Source: JACQFV01 sp964593585 (GTDB lineage: Bacteria; Zixibacteria; MSB-5A5; WJJR01). From it: DNA of 64,000 bases. Positions 1 to 8,734 of this stretch are shown in pieces (the first letter of the stretch is position 1; each line of letters opens with the position of its first letter). Where the stretch lies: assembly GCA_964593585.1 (NCBI GenBank), contig CAZQIZ010000005.1, forward strand, positions 1 to 64,000. The letters run 5' to 3'. The position numbers and the translations under genes were made by a program. The notes below the pieces were generated by a model. That model did not search any database. It had not been told where the DNA came from and saw nothing but the letters and a program-made list of their open reading frames with translations.

Positions 1-25
1 GGTGCGTGATTATGAACAGAAATGA

Positions 26-394
26 CCGACACACAAAATTCCTGACAGGCCCGGCCGCGGAGTCGGATTCTATTTTCGAAACACAACCGAACTCTGTCTA
101 TTCGGGGTACGCGGGAAGAACGCGCGAACCTTGGCGCCGGGGCGTCGTCAGGTCAACATCATTAAGAGCATCAAGCGGGAACACTCTCGCAAACCCGACG
201 AGATGTATGAGATCATTGAGGCTTGCAGCCCGGCTCCGTTTTTGGAGCTGTTTGCCCGCGGCGCAAGGCCCGGCTGGACGAGTTGGGGAGATCAATCCGC
301 GGAGTACGTTCCAACTTGGCCCACGTACTCGAATAATTCCGCCAATATCCGGACGCGGCAAAGGAGGATCAAGACTCTCACGCTGGGTTTGTGA
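26..394 (+). pseudogene. MT-A70 family adenine methyltransferase, C-terminal remnant
   Basis: The frame that is open from base 26 to the TGA at 392-394 reads like the C-terminal third of phage and plasmid MT-A70 N6-adenine DNA methyltransferases. Visible landmarks are GFYFRNTTELCLFGVRGKN, then APGRRQ, KREHSRKPDE, EIIEACSP, LELFARGARPGW and WPTYSNNS, in the usual order and spacing. No start codon precedes the conserved part, and a TGA lies in the same frame at 23-25. The N-terminal part with the DPPW catalytic motif is not present, so this cannot be an active enzyme as seen. It could be the end of a broken gene that begins left of the window. The family call rests on pattern recognition only. 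Confidence 0.75.
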
Positions 395-680
395 GTGCGA
401 TTCTCGCCAACGGGACACAGCCTGGTGTTGAATCTCAGAAGCACTGGCTCATTCTGTGACATGCCAGTCGAACGGCCTCCACTCGGTAGATCCCATCGCC
501 ATCTGCTTGTCGCGGCGAAGGCGAAACGTCAAGCTCAGCCGTCGCCCCTCTGCGTTGGGCTAACTGAGGTAAGTGTCCTGCGACAACGGCGCGCCCTCCC
601 CATCGCTTCAAAGTCTTTGACTAATCCGCCGCGACCGTGTTGCGTTGAGCTCCACCACTCACGGCACGGTTGGCCGCGCG
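395..680. other. Gap with no recognisable gene
   Basis: This stretch lies between the methyltransferase remnant and the first intact gene. The short open frames crossing it have no family resemblance and no convincing ribosome binding site. A TTGACT hexamer at 617-622 is not followed by a good -10 box at 16-18 bases. I see nothing functional here beyond possible decayed foreign DNA. Confidence 0.4.
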
Positions 681-2552
681 ATGACAAAGCCCACATTCCA
701 GACTCAGCCCCCGTCGCCGATCGGTGACGGCGGGTTCCCCTCGCCGACGCTGGCGATCCTCGCCGGTGTGGTCGTTGGTTGCGCCCTCCTGTTCTGGCAG
801 GCGCGCGCCCTCTGGTTCACGCAGGATGACGCGTACATCTCATACCGCTACGCCCAAAACGCGCTGGCCGGGCATGGGCTGGTCTTCAACATTGGCGAAC
901 GTGTCGAGGGATACACCAATTTCCTCTGGGTGATCTGGCTCGCGCTGGCCGGGAGCATGGGGTTCTCCTTCGACGCCGCCGCCAAACTGCTGGGACTCTC
1001 CGGGGCGGCCGGGATGATCATCCTGGCGGCGTTGCTGACTCAGCACTTGACGGCGGGTCTGCGGATTGCGCGGGGCGACTGGCTGGCCGCGGGTGTGGCG
1101 CTTTGGCTGGGCGCCAATGGCGCGCTGGCCTACTGGGCGGTCTCAGGATTAGAGACCGCATTCTTCGGATTCCTGGTGACACTCGCGATCTATCTGTGGT
1201 GGCGGGGATCGCGTTTGACGGTGATCCCGATCACGCTTGCCATCCTGACCCGTCCCGAGGGCGGCCTGATCTGGCTTCTGCTGGCGGCCGGGGAATGGTA
1301 TGTCGGACGCGACCGGCAACGGCTCGGGTGGATGTTGCTCAGCGTGGGGCTTGCTCTGATTCCTTTTGCCGGCTTCAAGCTGCTCTACTACGGCGATCTC
1401 CTGCCCAATCCCTTTCACGCCAAGACCGGCCTCTCCTCCGAATACCTCGCCAGTGGTCTGGTGTACCTGTGGGAATTTCTCCGCGACTACGGCCTCTGGG
1501 GACTGGCGCTGATTCCGTTTGCGGCGGCGCTGGCGCAGGGCGAGCGCCGCCTGCGTGTGCTGGCGTCGCTTTGGCTTGTTTTCGCGCTGTATGTCGTCGC
1601 TGTCGGCGGCGATGTGCTTCGTCCGAACCGCTTCTTTGTGCCGCTTCTGGCCGTGTTCGCCGTGATCACCGCGATCGGGCTCACGCTGTTCATTGCCCGC
1701 TGGCGTGCCGCGCTGGCCACGACGGTCGTCGCCATTCTGCTTATCGCATGGGGAACGACCGGATGGCTTCTGACGCGGGCACCGCTTGTCTCCACACACA
1801 AACTGGAGATGGCGCTCACTGGCAAACTGCGCGAGACCGCGGCGCGTCTGCGCGCCTCAAGTCCCCAGGCGTTTACCGTGGCCGCGTCCACCATCGGACG
1901 TCTCGGCTTTGAACTGCCCGGATGCCGTGTCATCGACATGCTCGGCCTGACCGACCGTGAGATCGCCCGCCACCCGGAGACGATACCCGGCATCAGCTCC
2001 AGTTGGAAGGAGCGCAACTTCAACGCCGGGTATGTGCTGGCGCAGAATCCCGAGTACATTTTGTTTTCCACGGGTTACAAGCCGTCGGCGCCGGCCGAAC
2101 GCGCGCTGCTATTGCACTCGCGATTCCGCCGCAATTACTTCGGATTCCTTTTCTACGCCGACGATGGCGGTTCGCTGCCGGTCTACCGGCGCAAACAGAT
2201 CGACACCGCGCCCGACAGCGTCTGGCCCGATCTCGGATTCGCCGATGCGGTCAACGCGGCCTTCAACACGCTCGCCACGCAGGACTTTGACCGCATCGCC
2301 GAGTCATTCAGCCGCGCCCATCACAACGGGCCGGGCGACTATGGACTGGCGGTCGCCTATGTCGGCAACGCGCTCAACGAGAAGGGCGACTTGTCGCGCG
2401 CGCTGGCCTACTGCGATTCGGCCATCGCCATCGACTCGTTCACGGTCGATGCTTGGCAGATCAAGGCCGGCATCCTCGAAAAGCGGGGCCAGCCCGACTC
2501 GGCCACGGCCATCTACGACGACCTCAATCGCATCCTGCGCACCGTCCGCTGA
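681..2552 (+). CDS. GT-C type membrane glycosyltransferase with C-terminal TPR-like tail
   Basis: Predicted polytopic inner-membrane transferase of 623 residues that moves a sugar from a polyprenyl-phosphate donor to an extracytoplasmic acceptor. After one N-terminal membrane helix comes the Asp-Asp pair at residues 49-50 (QDDAYISYRYAQN), followed by GHGLVFN, GERVEGYTNFLW and many hydrophobic helices. This layout is typical of GT-C enzymes such as the mycobacterial arabinofuranosyltransferase AftB and relatives. The last 130 residues are soluble, with a helix-turn-helix pair (ALAYCDSAIAID, WQIKAGILEKRG) that looks like TPR. ATG 681 is preferred over an upstream TTG at 645, which would add 12 non-hydrophobic residues. 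Donor and acceptor are unknown. It stands alone and is convergent with the next gene. Confidence 0.75.
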   Translation: MTKPTFQTQPPSPIGDGGFPSPTLAILAGVVVGCALLFWQARALWFTQDDAYISYRYAQNALAGHGLVFNIGERVEGYTNFLWVIWLALAGSMGFSFDAAAKLLGLSGAAGMIILAALLTQHLTAGLRIARGDWLAAGVALWLGANGALAYWAVSGLETAFFGFLVTLAIYLWWRGSRLTVIPITLAILTRPEGGLIWLLLAAGEWYVGRDRQRLGWMLLSVGLALIPFAGFKLLYYGDLLPNPFHAKTGLSSEYLASGLVYLWEFLRDYGLWGLALIPFAAALAQGERRLRVLASLWLVFALYVVAVGGDVLRPNRFFVPLLAVFAVITAIGLTLFIARWRAALATTVVAILLIAWGTTGWLLTRAPLVSTHKLEMALTGKLRETAARLRASSPQAFTVAASTIGRLGFELPGCRVIDMLGLTDREIARHPETIPGISSSWKERNFNAGYVLAQNPEYILFSTGYKPSAPAERALLLHSRFRRNYFGFLFYADDGGSLPVYRRKQIDTAPDSVWPDLGFADAVNAAFNTLATQDFDRIAESFSRAHHNGPGDYGLAVAYVGNALNEKGDLSRALAYCDSAIAIDSFTVDAWQIKAGILEKRGQPDSATAIYDDLNRILRTVR

Positions 2553-2569
2553 CACAACACAAATGAAAC

Positions 2570-2593
2570 GGGGCAGGCCGGCAGGCCTGCCCC
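2570..2593. terminator. Bidirectional hairpin terminator between convergent genes
   Basis: A perfect 10-bp inverted repeat (GGGGCAGGCC, loop GGCA, GGCCTGCCCC) sits 17 bases after the glycosyltransferase stop and 26 bases before the end of the leftward lipoprotein gene. It has no strong T-run, so efficiency is uncertain. Its place between two converging genes supports a terminator role for both. Confidence 0.6.
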
Positions 2594-2619
2594 GAGGTAA
2601 TCTATTCCGATGCCGCCAT

Positions 2620-5277
2620 TCATGGCCGCGTGGTGAAGGTCCAGTTCTTTTCGCTGGACAGCGCGTTGCCGGCAATGTCTTTGGCGCCAACGGTAATGGT
2701 GCAATTGTACACGCTCCCCGACGCCAGCGGACTGAAGGGGGTAAAGGTAGCGGTCTTGGTGGCTTCAGAATAAGTGACCGTGCCAAACTTGACCGCTGTG
2801 CCCAGCCGAACCTGGAATATCGAGGCATTCAATGTCGATGGGTCCATCGACTCGGTGAACGTTGCGCGTATGGTTGTCGACGTCGAGATATTCCCTGCGC
2901 CGTTGGCCGGGGAGGTAGCCAATACGGCCGGGGCACCCAAATCAGTCGAGGCGCCGGTTGTGAAACTCCAGACTTTGTCGACTGTCAGCCCATTGCCGGA
3001 CACATCCTTGGCGCCGGTGGTGATCGTTACCGTGTATGGGGCACTCGGTGTCAGATTCACGTCAGGGTCGAAGATCGCGATTTTGTCCTGATATGAGACC
3101 GTGCCTGGGACCGGCACCGCGCCCTGCTGTACCAGAAATGTGGCCGTAGTCACCGTGGCCGGGTCCATTGCCTTGCTAAAGATCGCGGCGATCTTCGCGT
3201 TGATCGCGACATTGCTCCCGCCACTGGCCGGCGTCGTACTCGTCACCGTTGGAGCGCTTTCGGTCATAAACGTCCATGAATGCGGAATGGCAAGCGAATT
3301 GCCCGCCGCATCGGCGACGCCCGTGGTGATTGTCGCAGTGTACTGTGTCCCCGGCGTCAGCAGATTGTCCGGGTCGAAGGTCGCGACGCCGAGCATATAG
3401 CTGACGGTCCCCGGCACGGGAGTGATGCCGTCGGTTACTGTAAACGTTGCGCTGTTGATCGTGCCTGGATCCATCGCCTCGCTGAAGATGGCGGTCACCA
3501 GCGCCGTGGTTGGGATGTTGTCGGCGGTGTGGCCCGGTGTTGTCGCAAGCACCGTGGGCGGCGTGGTATCCGCGCTGCCAGCAATGGTGAAGGTCCAGGA
3601 ATACTCGGCCGCCAAGGCGTTTCCGGCTGTGTCGGTGGCCCCGATCGTGATCGTGGCGGTGCACAACGCGCCGGACGGCAGCGATCCGAGCGGCGTAAAC
3701 GTCGCGGTTGTGCCGCTGTAGCCGACCGTCCCATCCACCGGTGTATCGTTCTTGCGCAGTGTGAATGTCGCATTCGAAACCGTCGCCGGGTCCATCGGCT
3801 CGCTGAACTCTACGCTGAGGATCACATCGGGGGATATCTCGGTTGCGCCATCGGTCGGCAATGTTGCCACCACTGTGGGCGGCGTGATGTCGATCAACGA
3901 CCGGGTGGAGAATGTCCAGACATGCGGCGCCGCCAGCGTGTTACCCGCGGCGTCCGCCGCCGCGGTGTTGATTGCGGCGGTGTAGACCAGGCCGGGGGAG
4001 AGGTCCACGGCTGGATCGAAGGTCGCAACACCACCGGCATAACCGACCGTCCCGGCCACCGGCGTGCCACCCTGTTGCAGCGTGAATGTCGCGGTGGTGA
4101 GTGTCGAGGCGTCCATCGGTTCGCTGAAGGTCGCGGTGATCGAAACATCGTACTCGACATCGCTTTCACCATCGGCGGGAGTTGTCGCCACCACTGTCGG
4201 TGGCGTCACATCGGGCGCGGCCACGGTGGTAAATGACCATGTGTTCTCGGTCACCAACGCGTTGCCGGCCAGGTCGGCCGCCGCGGTGGTGATCGTCGCC
4301 GTCAGTTGCGCTCCGAAGGGGAACTCCCCGTCCGGATTAAACGTCGCCGTCGTGCCGGCGTAACCGACGACTCCGGGAATGGGGGCGCCGCCGTGACGCA
4401 CAAGAAAACTCGACGCGTTGATCGTCGCCGGATTCATTGCCTCGCTAAAAGTGGCTGTCACATTGATATCGACCGCCACTCCGGTGGCGCCGTTGGCCGG
4501 AGTAATCGCGATGACGGATGGCGGCACTACGTCCGGTGGGGGCGATGTGGTAAACGTCCAGACGAAGTTCTCCGCCAGATGATTGCCGGCCAGATCGGTC
4601 ACGTCGGTGGTGACCGTCGCCGTGTACACCGACCCCGGGGCCAGATCGACCGCCGGATCAAAGGTGGCGGTCACGCCGGCGAAACTCACTGTTCCGGAAA
4701 CCGGCACCGCCCCCAAGTCGAGGGTAAACGTCGCGATCGTGACCGTCGACGGATCGAGCGGTTCGCTGAACGTGGCGGTGATGAGGCTGCTGACCGCCAC
4801 ATTGAACGCGCCCCCCATGGGGGACGTTCCCACGACCACCGGCGCCAGCGGATCCGGCGACGCGCCGGTTGTAAAGCTCCAGGTATAATCCGCCTCCAGC
4901 GCATTGCCCGCACGGTCCTCCGCTCCGGTGGTGATGGTCGCGGTGTATTGCGTATTCGCAAGCAGGCTGCTGTCCGGATCGAATGTCGCGCCGGGGTCGG
5001 CGCTGTAGTGCACCGTGCCGGTCACCGGGACCCCGCCACGGCTTAGCTTGAAAGTGGATGCATTGATCGTCGCCGAGTCCATGTCCTCACTGAATTCGGC
5101 GGAAATGTCGGCGTCGGCCTCAACGCCCGTCGCGTTGTTCGCGGGCGCGGTCGATGTCACCGTCGGCGGAGTACGGTCGGTATCATTGGGTTTGTCATCG
5201 TCGCCGCAGCCGCCCACCACCAGGCAGAGCGCCGTGGCGCCGACGAGAATCCGGGGAAAGCGATGAGTGTAACGCAT
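2620..5277 (-). CDS. Lipoprotein of eight tandem bacterial Ig-like (Big_5) domains
   Basis: The protein has 885 residues and starts with a type II signal peptide: basic start, hydrophobic core, then lipobox VGGC with Cys24, followed by GDDDK. The rest is about eight repeats of roughly 105 residues. Each opens with a TPPTVVATTP-like strand and contains FSEPMD, a T-ATF stretch, GTV-Y, ATFDP, Y-ATITT, A-DAAGN-L and WTFTT. This is the Big_5 Ig-like pattern. It is probably surface- or periplasm-anchored and used in adhesion or as a scaffold; no enzymatic domain is seen. ATG 5277 was chosen because AGGAGG lies five bases upstream (5283-5288). An ATG 15 bases further out is less well placed. A good promoter is present upstream. 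Confidence 0.85.
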   Translation of the reverse strand: MRYTHRFPRILVGATALCLVVGGCGDDDKPNDTDRTPPTVTSTAPANNATGVEADADISAEFSEDMDSATINASTFKLSRGGVPVTGTVHYSADPGATFDPDSSLLANTQYTATITTGAEDRAGNALEADYTWSFTTGASPDPLAPVVVGTSPMGGAFNVAVSSLITATFSEPLDPSTVTIATFTLDLGAVPVSGTVSFAGVTATFDPAVDLAPGSVYTATVTTDVTDLAGNHLAENFVWTFTTSPPPDVVPPSVIAITPANGATGVAVDINVTATFSEAMNPATINASSFLVRHGGAPIPGVVGYAGTTATFNPDGEFPFGAQLTATITTAAADLAGNALVTENTWSFTTVAAPDVTPPTVVATTPADGESDVEYDVSITATFSEPMDASTLTTATFTLQQGGTPVAGTVGYAGGVATFDPAVDLSPGLVYTAAINTAAADAAGNTLAAPHVWTFSTRSLIDITPPTVVATLPTDGATEISPDVILSVEFSEPMDPATVSNATFTLRKNDTPVDGTVGYSGTTATFTPLGSLPSGALCTATITIGATDTAGNALAAEYSWTFTIAGSADTTPPTVLATTPGHTADNIPTTALVTAIFSEAMDPGTINSATFTVTDGITPVPGTVSYMLGVATFDPDNLLTPGTQYTATITTGVADAAGNSLAIPHSWTFMTESAPTVTSTTPASGGSNVAINAKIAAIFSKAMDPATVTTATFLVQQGAVPVPGTVSYQDKIAIFDPDVNLTPSAPYTVTITTGAKDVSGNGLTVDKVWSFTTGASTDLGAPAVLATSPANGAGNISTSTTIRATFTESMDPSTLNASIFQVRLGTAVKFGTVTYSEATKTATFTPFSPLASGSVYNCTITVGAKDIAGNALSSEKNWTFTTRP

Positions 5278-5315
5278 CTTCGCCTCCTGCACTGACTGTT
5301 CGGTTCGCTGGGAGT

Positions 5316-5344
5316 ATCGTATTACGATTCTCGCATGAAGTCAA
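5316..5344 (-). promoter_or_regulatory. Sigma-70-like promoter of the Ig-repeat lipoprotein
   Basis: On the minus strand TTGACT (5344-5339) is followed after exactly 17 bases by TACGAT (5321-5316). The start point would fall near 5309, giving a leader of about 30 bases that holds the AGGAGG ribosome binding site in front of ATG 5277. This is the clearest conventional promoter plus Shine-Dalgarno pair in the window. Confidence 0.6.
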
Positions 5345-5515
5345 CGGCCTCCGAACCGTCTGGCAATGCCGTCGCCGTACATGCGAGCGGGGCCGGCCCC
5401 GATGGGCCGCCCCCTCAATAACTATGTCGGAAGGGATCGCCGCGTTTCTTATCAGCCTTTGACCCCGTAACATCGCCGTACAATCTCCGCCCGCGAATCC
5501 CTATCATCAGCGCGC

Positions 5516-6952
5516 ATGTTGTGGTCCTGCGCCCATGTGTCTGTGCGCTATCGTCAGGAGGATGGCACCGAGATCCTCGCGCTGGACGATGTCTCGATTT
5601 CCATCCGCTCCGGCGAGCGGGTCTGCCTCGTTGGCCCCAATGGATCTGGCAAGTCGACACTGGCGCTGCTGATGGCCGGCTTGATCAATCCCTCCGCCGG
5701 CGTGGTGAGTGTGGATGGGCATCCGCCGATTCCGCCCACCGGGGCGATTGCGTTTCAGTCTCCCGAGGACAATCTGCTCGGCACCACGGTCGCCGAGGAG
5801 CTCGCGCTGTCGATCGAGCATCGAGTGCACGCCGTCAATCCGTTTGCAAGCGTGGAAGACTGGCTTGAACTGTTTGGGCTCATCGAACTGGCCAAAGACG
5901 AGGTCGGGCATCTGTCGGGAGGGCAAAAGCAGATCGTTGCGCTGGCCTGCGCGCTGGCCTCCGACAAGCCCATGATCGTCATGGATGAGCCCACCTCCCA
6001 TCTCGATCCGCCCGGCAGAAGGCGCCTCTGGGAGTTCCTCGTCGCACTGCCGTCTGCCGGCGGTGACACACCGGCGATCGTCCTCGTGACACAGTACCGT
6101 GACGATGTCACCCGCTTCGACCGTGTCATCGCTCTCGACTGTGGACGCATCATCTATGATGGGCCCCCGGCCGACTGGCTGATGCCGCATCCCCCGGTTG
6201 CAACCGAACCACCGGCGCCGCCTTCGGAGCCCGGTCCGGTTGTGTTGTCCGTGCGCGGACTTGGACAGATGTCCCAACCCGGATGGCCTCTCCCGCCACA
6301 TCCGGTCCGCAATGTCTCGCTGGAAATTCGCGCCGGCGAAGCGATCGGCCTCTGCGGTCCAATCGGCGCCGGCAAGACCACGCTCGCATTGCTGCTCGCC
6401 GGACTACTCGACCGTTACGACGGCACTCGCACATGCGCCGGCGGACAGCCGGTCATGTTGATCCAGTTTCCCGAACGCCAGCTTTTCTGCCGCACCTGCG
6501 CCGACGAAATCGCTGTCGGACTGCGCCGCCAGGGTCTCAGCGATCAGACGATCGCTGACCGAGTGCGTGAATCACTTGCTCTCGTCGGACTGCCGCCGAA
6601 TGAGTTCGCCCGCCGCGATCCGTTTTCGCTCTCCGGCGGCCAGAAACGCCGCCTGATCATTGCCGCCGCCGCGGCGCTGACTGCCCCGCTTTATATCCTC
6701 GATGAACCGCAGGCCGCACTCGACGAAGCGGGAATCTCGATGTTGCGCACCTTGACAGAACACTGGCGCACACGTGGCGCTTCCTATTTGCTCATCTCGC
6801 ATGACCTCGCGTTTCTGCGTCAGTTGACACACCGTCTTCTGGTCATAAGCGGGGGTGAACTTGTCTTCGATGGAGATTGGGACCGCGTAGGGGCGAGCCC
6901 TAAACCGCTGTTGGACATCGGCTTTCCGCTCCCGGAAAAGACGTGGATTTGA
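5516..6952 (+). CDS. Fused tandem ATPase of an ECF-type (CbiO/EcfA) transporter
   Basis: The protein has 478 residues and two complete ABC ATPase halves in one chain. The first half has Walker A GPNGSGKST at about residues 40-48, signature LSGGQKQ at 133-139 and Walker B MIVMDEPTSHLD at 153-164. The second has GPIGAGKTT near 281, LSGGQKRR near 372 and LYILDEPQAALD near 395. Both halves keep the ENNLL/ERQLF-type Q-loop region (SPEDNLLG, FPERQLFC) typical of energy-coupling-factor ATPases. EcfA1 and EcfA2 are usually separate proteins; here they are fused. It should power vitamin or metal uptake together with EcfT, encoded 24.5 kb away at 31472, and an unknown S component. No substrate gene or riboswitch is adjacent. 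Confidence 0.85.
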   Translation: MLWSCAHVSVRYRQEDGTEILALDDVSISIRSGERVCLVGPNGSGKSTLALLMAGLINPSAGVVSVDGHPPIPPTGAIAFQSPEDNLLGTTVAEELALSIEHRVHAVNPFASVEDWLELFGLIELAKDEVGHLSGGQKQIVALACALASDKPMIVMDEPTSHLDPPGRRRLWEFLVALPSAGGDTPAIVLVTQYRDDVTRFDRVIALDCGRIIYDGPPADWLMPHPPVATEPPAPPSEPGPVVLSVRGLGQMSQPGWPLPPHPVRNVSLEIRAGEAIGLCGPIGAGKTTLALLLAGLLDRYDGTRTCAGGQPVMLIQFPERQLFCRTCADEIAVGLRRQGLSDQTIADRVRESLALVGLPPNEFARRDPFSLSGGQKRRLIIAAAAALTAPLYILDEPQAALDEAGISMLRTLTEHWRTRGASYLLISHDLAFLRQLTHRLLVISGGELVFDGDWDRVGASPKPLLDIGFPLPEKTWI

Positions 6953-7100
6953 ACTGTCCACGGGTGTTTATTGCCCCCGCCTTTAACCCGGTTCGGCGAG
7001 GCCGGAAAGGATTGGATGCAGTGCCTGCGTTTTTCCCCGACCACCGTATTTACCGGCCACATTTCCAATCTCCGGCGCCGCTCCGTTTGAGGAGGAGTTC

Positions 7101-7706
7101 TTGAGTACCGATTTAATCTCGTCACGTCCGGTCATGGACGCGGCCGCGATGCGCCGCGCCATTGAGCGCATCGCGCATGAAATTCTCGAACGCAATGACG
7201 GCCTCAACGATGTGGTCCTAATCGGCATCCGCACCCGCGGCGCGCCGTTGGCCGACCGCATCGCCGGCGTCCTCGACCGCGTCGAAGGCAGCGCCCCGCC
7301 GGTCGGTTATCTCGACATCTCGTTCTACCGCGATGACCTGCGCGGCTCGCTCGCCCAACCGGTGGTGCAGCGCACCGAAATCCTCTTCGACATTACCGGT
7401 AAGATCGCCGTTCTGGTCGACGATGTGCTCTTCACCGGACGCACCATTCGCGCCGCGCTCGACGCCCTGACCGATCTGGGCCGGCCGCGCGCGATCCAAC
7501 TGGCGGTGTTGATCGATCGCGGCCACCGGGAACTGCCGATCCGCGCCGACTACGTCGGCAAGAACCTGCCGACCGCCCGCGGCGAGCAGGTGGTCGTCCA
7601 ACTGGCGGAGAAGGATGGCACCGATGGCGTCATCGTCGGACGTCTGTCTGCCGGCAAGAAGTCCAAACCCCAACCGGCGCTCGAATTCGGGCTCAACAAC
7701 GAGTGA
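7101..7706 (+). CDS. pyrR: Bifunctional pyrimidine operon regulator / uracil phosphoribosyltransferase PyrR
   Basis: PyrR binds pyr mRNA in response to UMP and also makes UMP from uracil and PRPP. The 201-residue protein has the family pattern: RIAHEILERN, GIRTRGAPLADRI, the PRPP loop VLVDDVLFTGRT near residues 104-115, and LIDRGHRELPIRADYVGKN. The last 25 residues are a lysine- and proline-containing extension. Translation appears to start at TTG 7101, just after GGAGGAG at 7091-7097; no ATG fits. It is the first gene of a pyrR-pyrB-pyrC operon, and its stop is five bases before the pyrB ATG. I could not find a convincing PyrR-binding hairpin in the 145-base leader. Confidence 0.93.
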   Translation: MSTDLISSRPVMDAAAMRRAIERIAHEILERNDGLNDVVLIGIRTRGAPLADRIAGVLDRVEGSAPPVGYLDISFYRDDLRGSLAQPVVQRTEILFDITGKIAVLVDDVLFTGRTIRAALDALTDLGRPRAIQLAVLIDRGHRELPIRADYVGKNLPTARGEQVVVQLAEKDGTDGVIVGRLSAGKKSKPQPALEFGLNNE

Positions 7707-7711
7707 GGCCT

Positions 7712-8734
7712 ATGGACCAGTCGCTGACCATGACCGACGCGCAGAAGCGCCCGGGCGGCGCCCCCCCGGAGGATGACGCGCCGGAAGGACGGCTGCGCAT
7801 CAAGCACCTCCTCGGACTCGAGGGCGTCTGCCGCGAGGACCTGGAACTGATCTTCACCACCGCCCGCTCGTTCAAAGACATCCTCGACCGTCCGATCAAA
7901 AAAGTCCCGCCCTTGCGCGGCCAGACCGTCGTCAATCTCTTCTATGAGCCGTCGACCCGCACCCGCATCTCGTTTGAGCTGGCGGAAAAGCGGCTCTCCG
8001 CCGATGTGGTCAATTTCACCGCGTCGGCTTCGTCGGTGACCAAGGGCGAATCGCTGCGCGACACGGTGAAGAACATTCTGGCGATGAAAACCGATGTGGT
8101 GGTCATCCGCCATCCCAGCCCCGGCGCGCCGCACTTTCTGACTCGCGCCACCGACGCCATCATTCTCAACGCCGGCGATGGCGCCCATGAACACCCGACC
8201 CAGGGACTGCTGGACATCTACACTATGTGGGAACGCTGGGGCGAAGTGAAAGGAAAGCGCGTCCTGATCGTCGGCGACATCCTGCACTCACGCGTGGCGC
8301 GCTCCAACATCTGGGGGCTTTTGACCATGGGGGCCAGGGTGGCGGTTGTTGGGCCGGCCACGCTCATGCCCTCCTTCGTCAATGACCTGGGCATCGAGGT
8401 CTTCACCGACATGGACAAGGCGCTGGCGCCCGGCTGCGATGCGATCAACTGCCTGCGCATCCAGCGCGAGCGTCAGAGTTCCGACTTTCTGCCCTCAATG
8501 CGCGAGTACTCGCGTCTCTACGGGGTCGATGCCCGCCGCGCCGCCAGCTTGCGGCCCGGCGGCCTGATCATGCACCCCGGTCCGATGAACCGCGGGGTGG
8601 AGATCACCTCCGACGTCGCCGACGGCGCCAACTCCGTCATACTCGACCAGGTCACCAACGGACTGGCCGTGCGCATGGCCGCTCTCTATCTGCTCTGCGG
8701 CGGCATGGCTCCGGCCAGAGAGGAGGGGGCATGA
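7712..8734 (+). CDS. pyrB: Aspartate carbamoyltransferase catalytic chain
   Basis: This enzyme condenses carbamoyl phosphate and aspartate to N-carbamoyl-aspartate, the committed step of pyrimidine synthesis in the cytoplasm. Hallmarks are FYEPSTRTRISFE (Glu79 starts EPSTRTR, the carbamoyl-phosphate site), the lysine-bearing ASSVTKGES loop, and HPTQGLLDIYT with His161. The C-terminal part includes MHPGPMNRGVEI, the aspartate-binding segment. ATG 7712 is used; a GTG at 7703 overlapping the pyrR stop is possible. The N-terminal 25 residues are a little longer than usual and hydrophilic. The gene overlaps pyrC by ATGA. No regulatory chain PyrI gene is present in the window. Confidence 0.95.
   Translation: MDQSLTMTDAQKRPGGAPPEDDAPEGRLRIKHLLGLEGVCREDLELIFTTARSFKDILDRPIKKVPPLRGQTVVNLFYEPSTRTRISFELAEKRLSADVVNFTASASSVTKGESLRDTVKNILAMKTDVVVIRHPSPGAPHFLTRATDAIILNAGDGAHEHPTQGLLDIYTMWERWGEVKGKRVLIVGDILHSRVARSNIWGLLTMGARVAVVGPATLMPSFVNDLGIEVFTDMDKALAPGCDAINCLRIQRERQSSDFLPSMREYSRLYGVDARRAASLRPGGLIMHPGPMNRGVEITSDVADGANSVILDQVTNGLAVRMAALYLLCGGMAPAREEGA

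Noticed and set aside
2620..5277. Regular DNA repeats that could be read as a CRISPR or transposon repeat array
   Set aside because: The periodicity of about 315 bases is due to the Ig-like protein domains; units diverge in DNA and show no spacers or inverted ends.
6957..7100. Possible PyrR-binding attenuator in the pyrR leader
   Set aside because: The consensus anti-antiterminator loop and an intrinsic terminator with a U-run were not found; only GC-rich pairing by chance.
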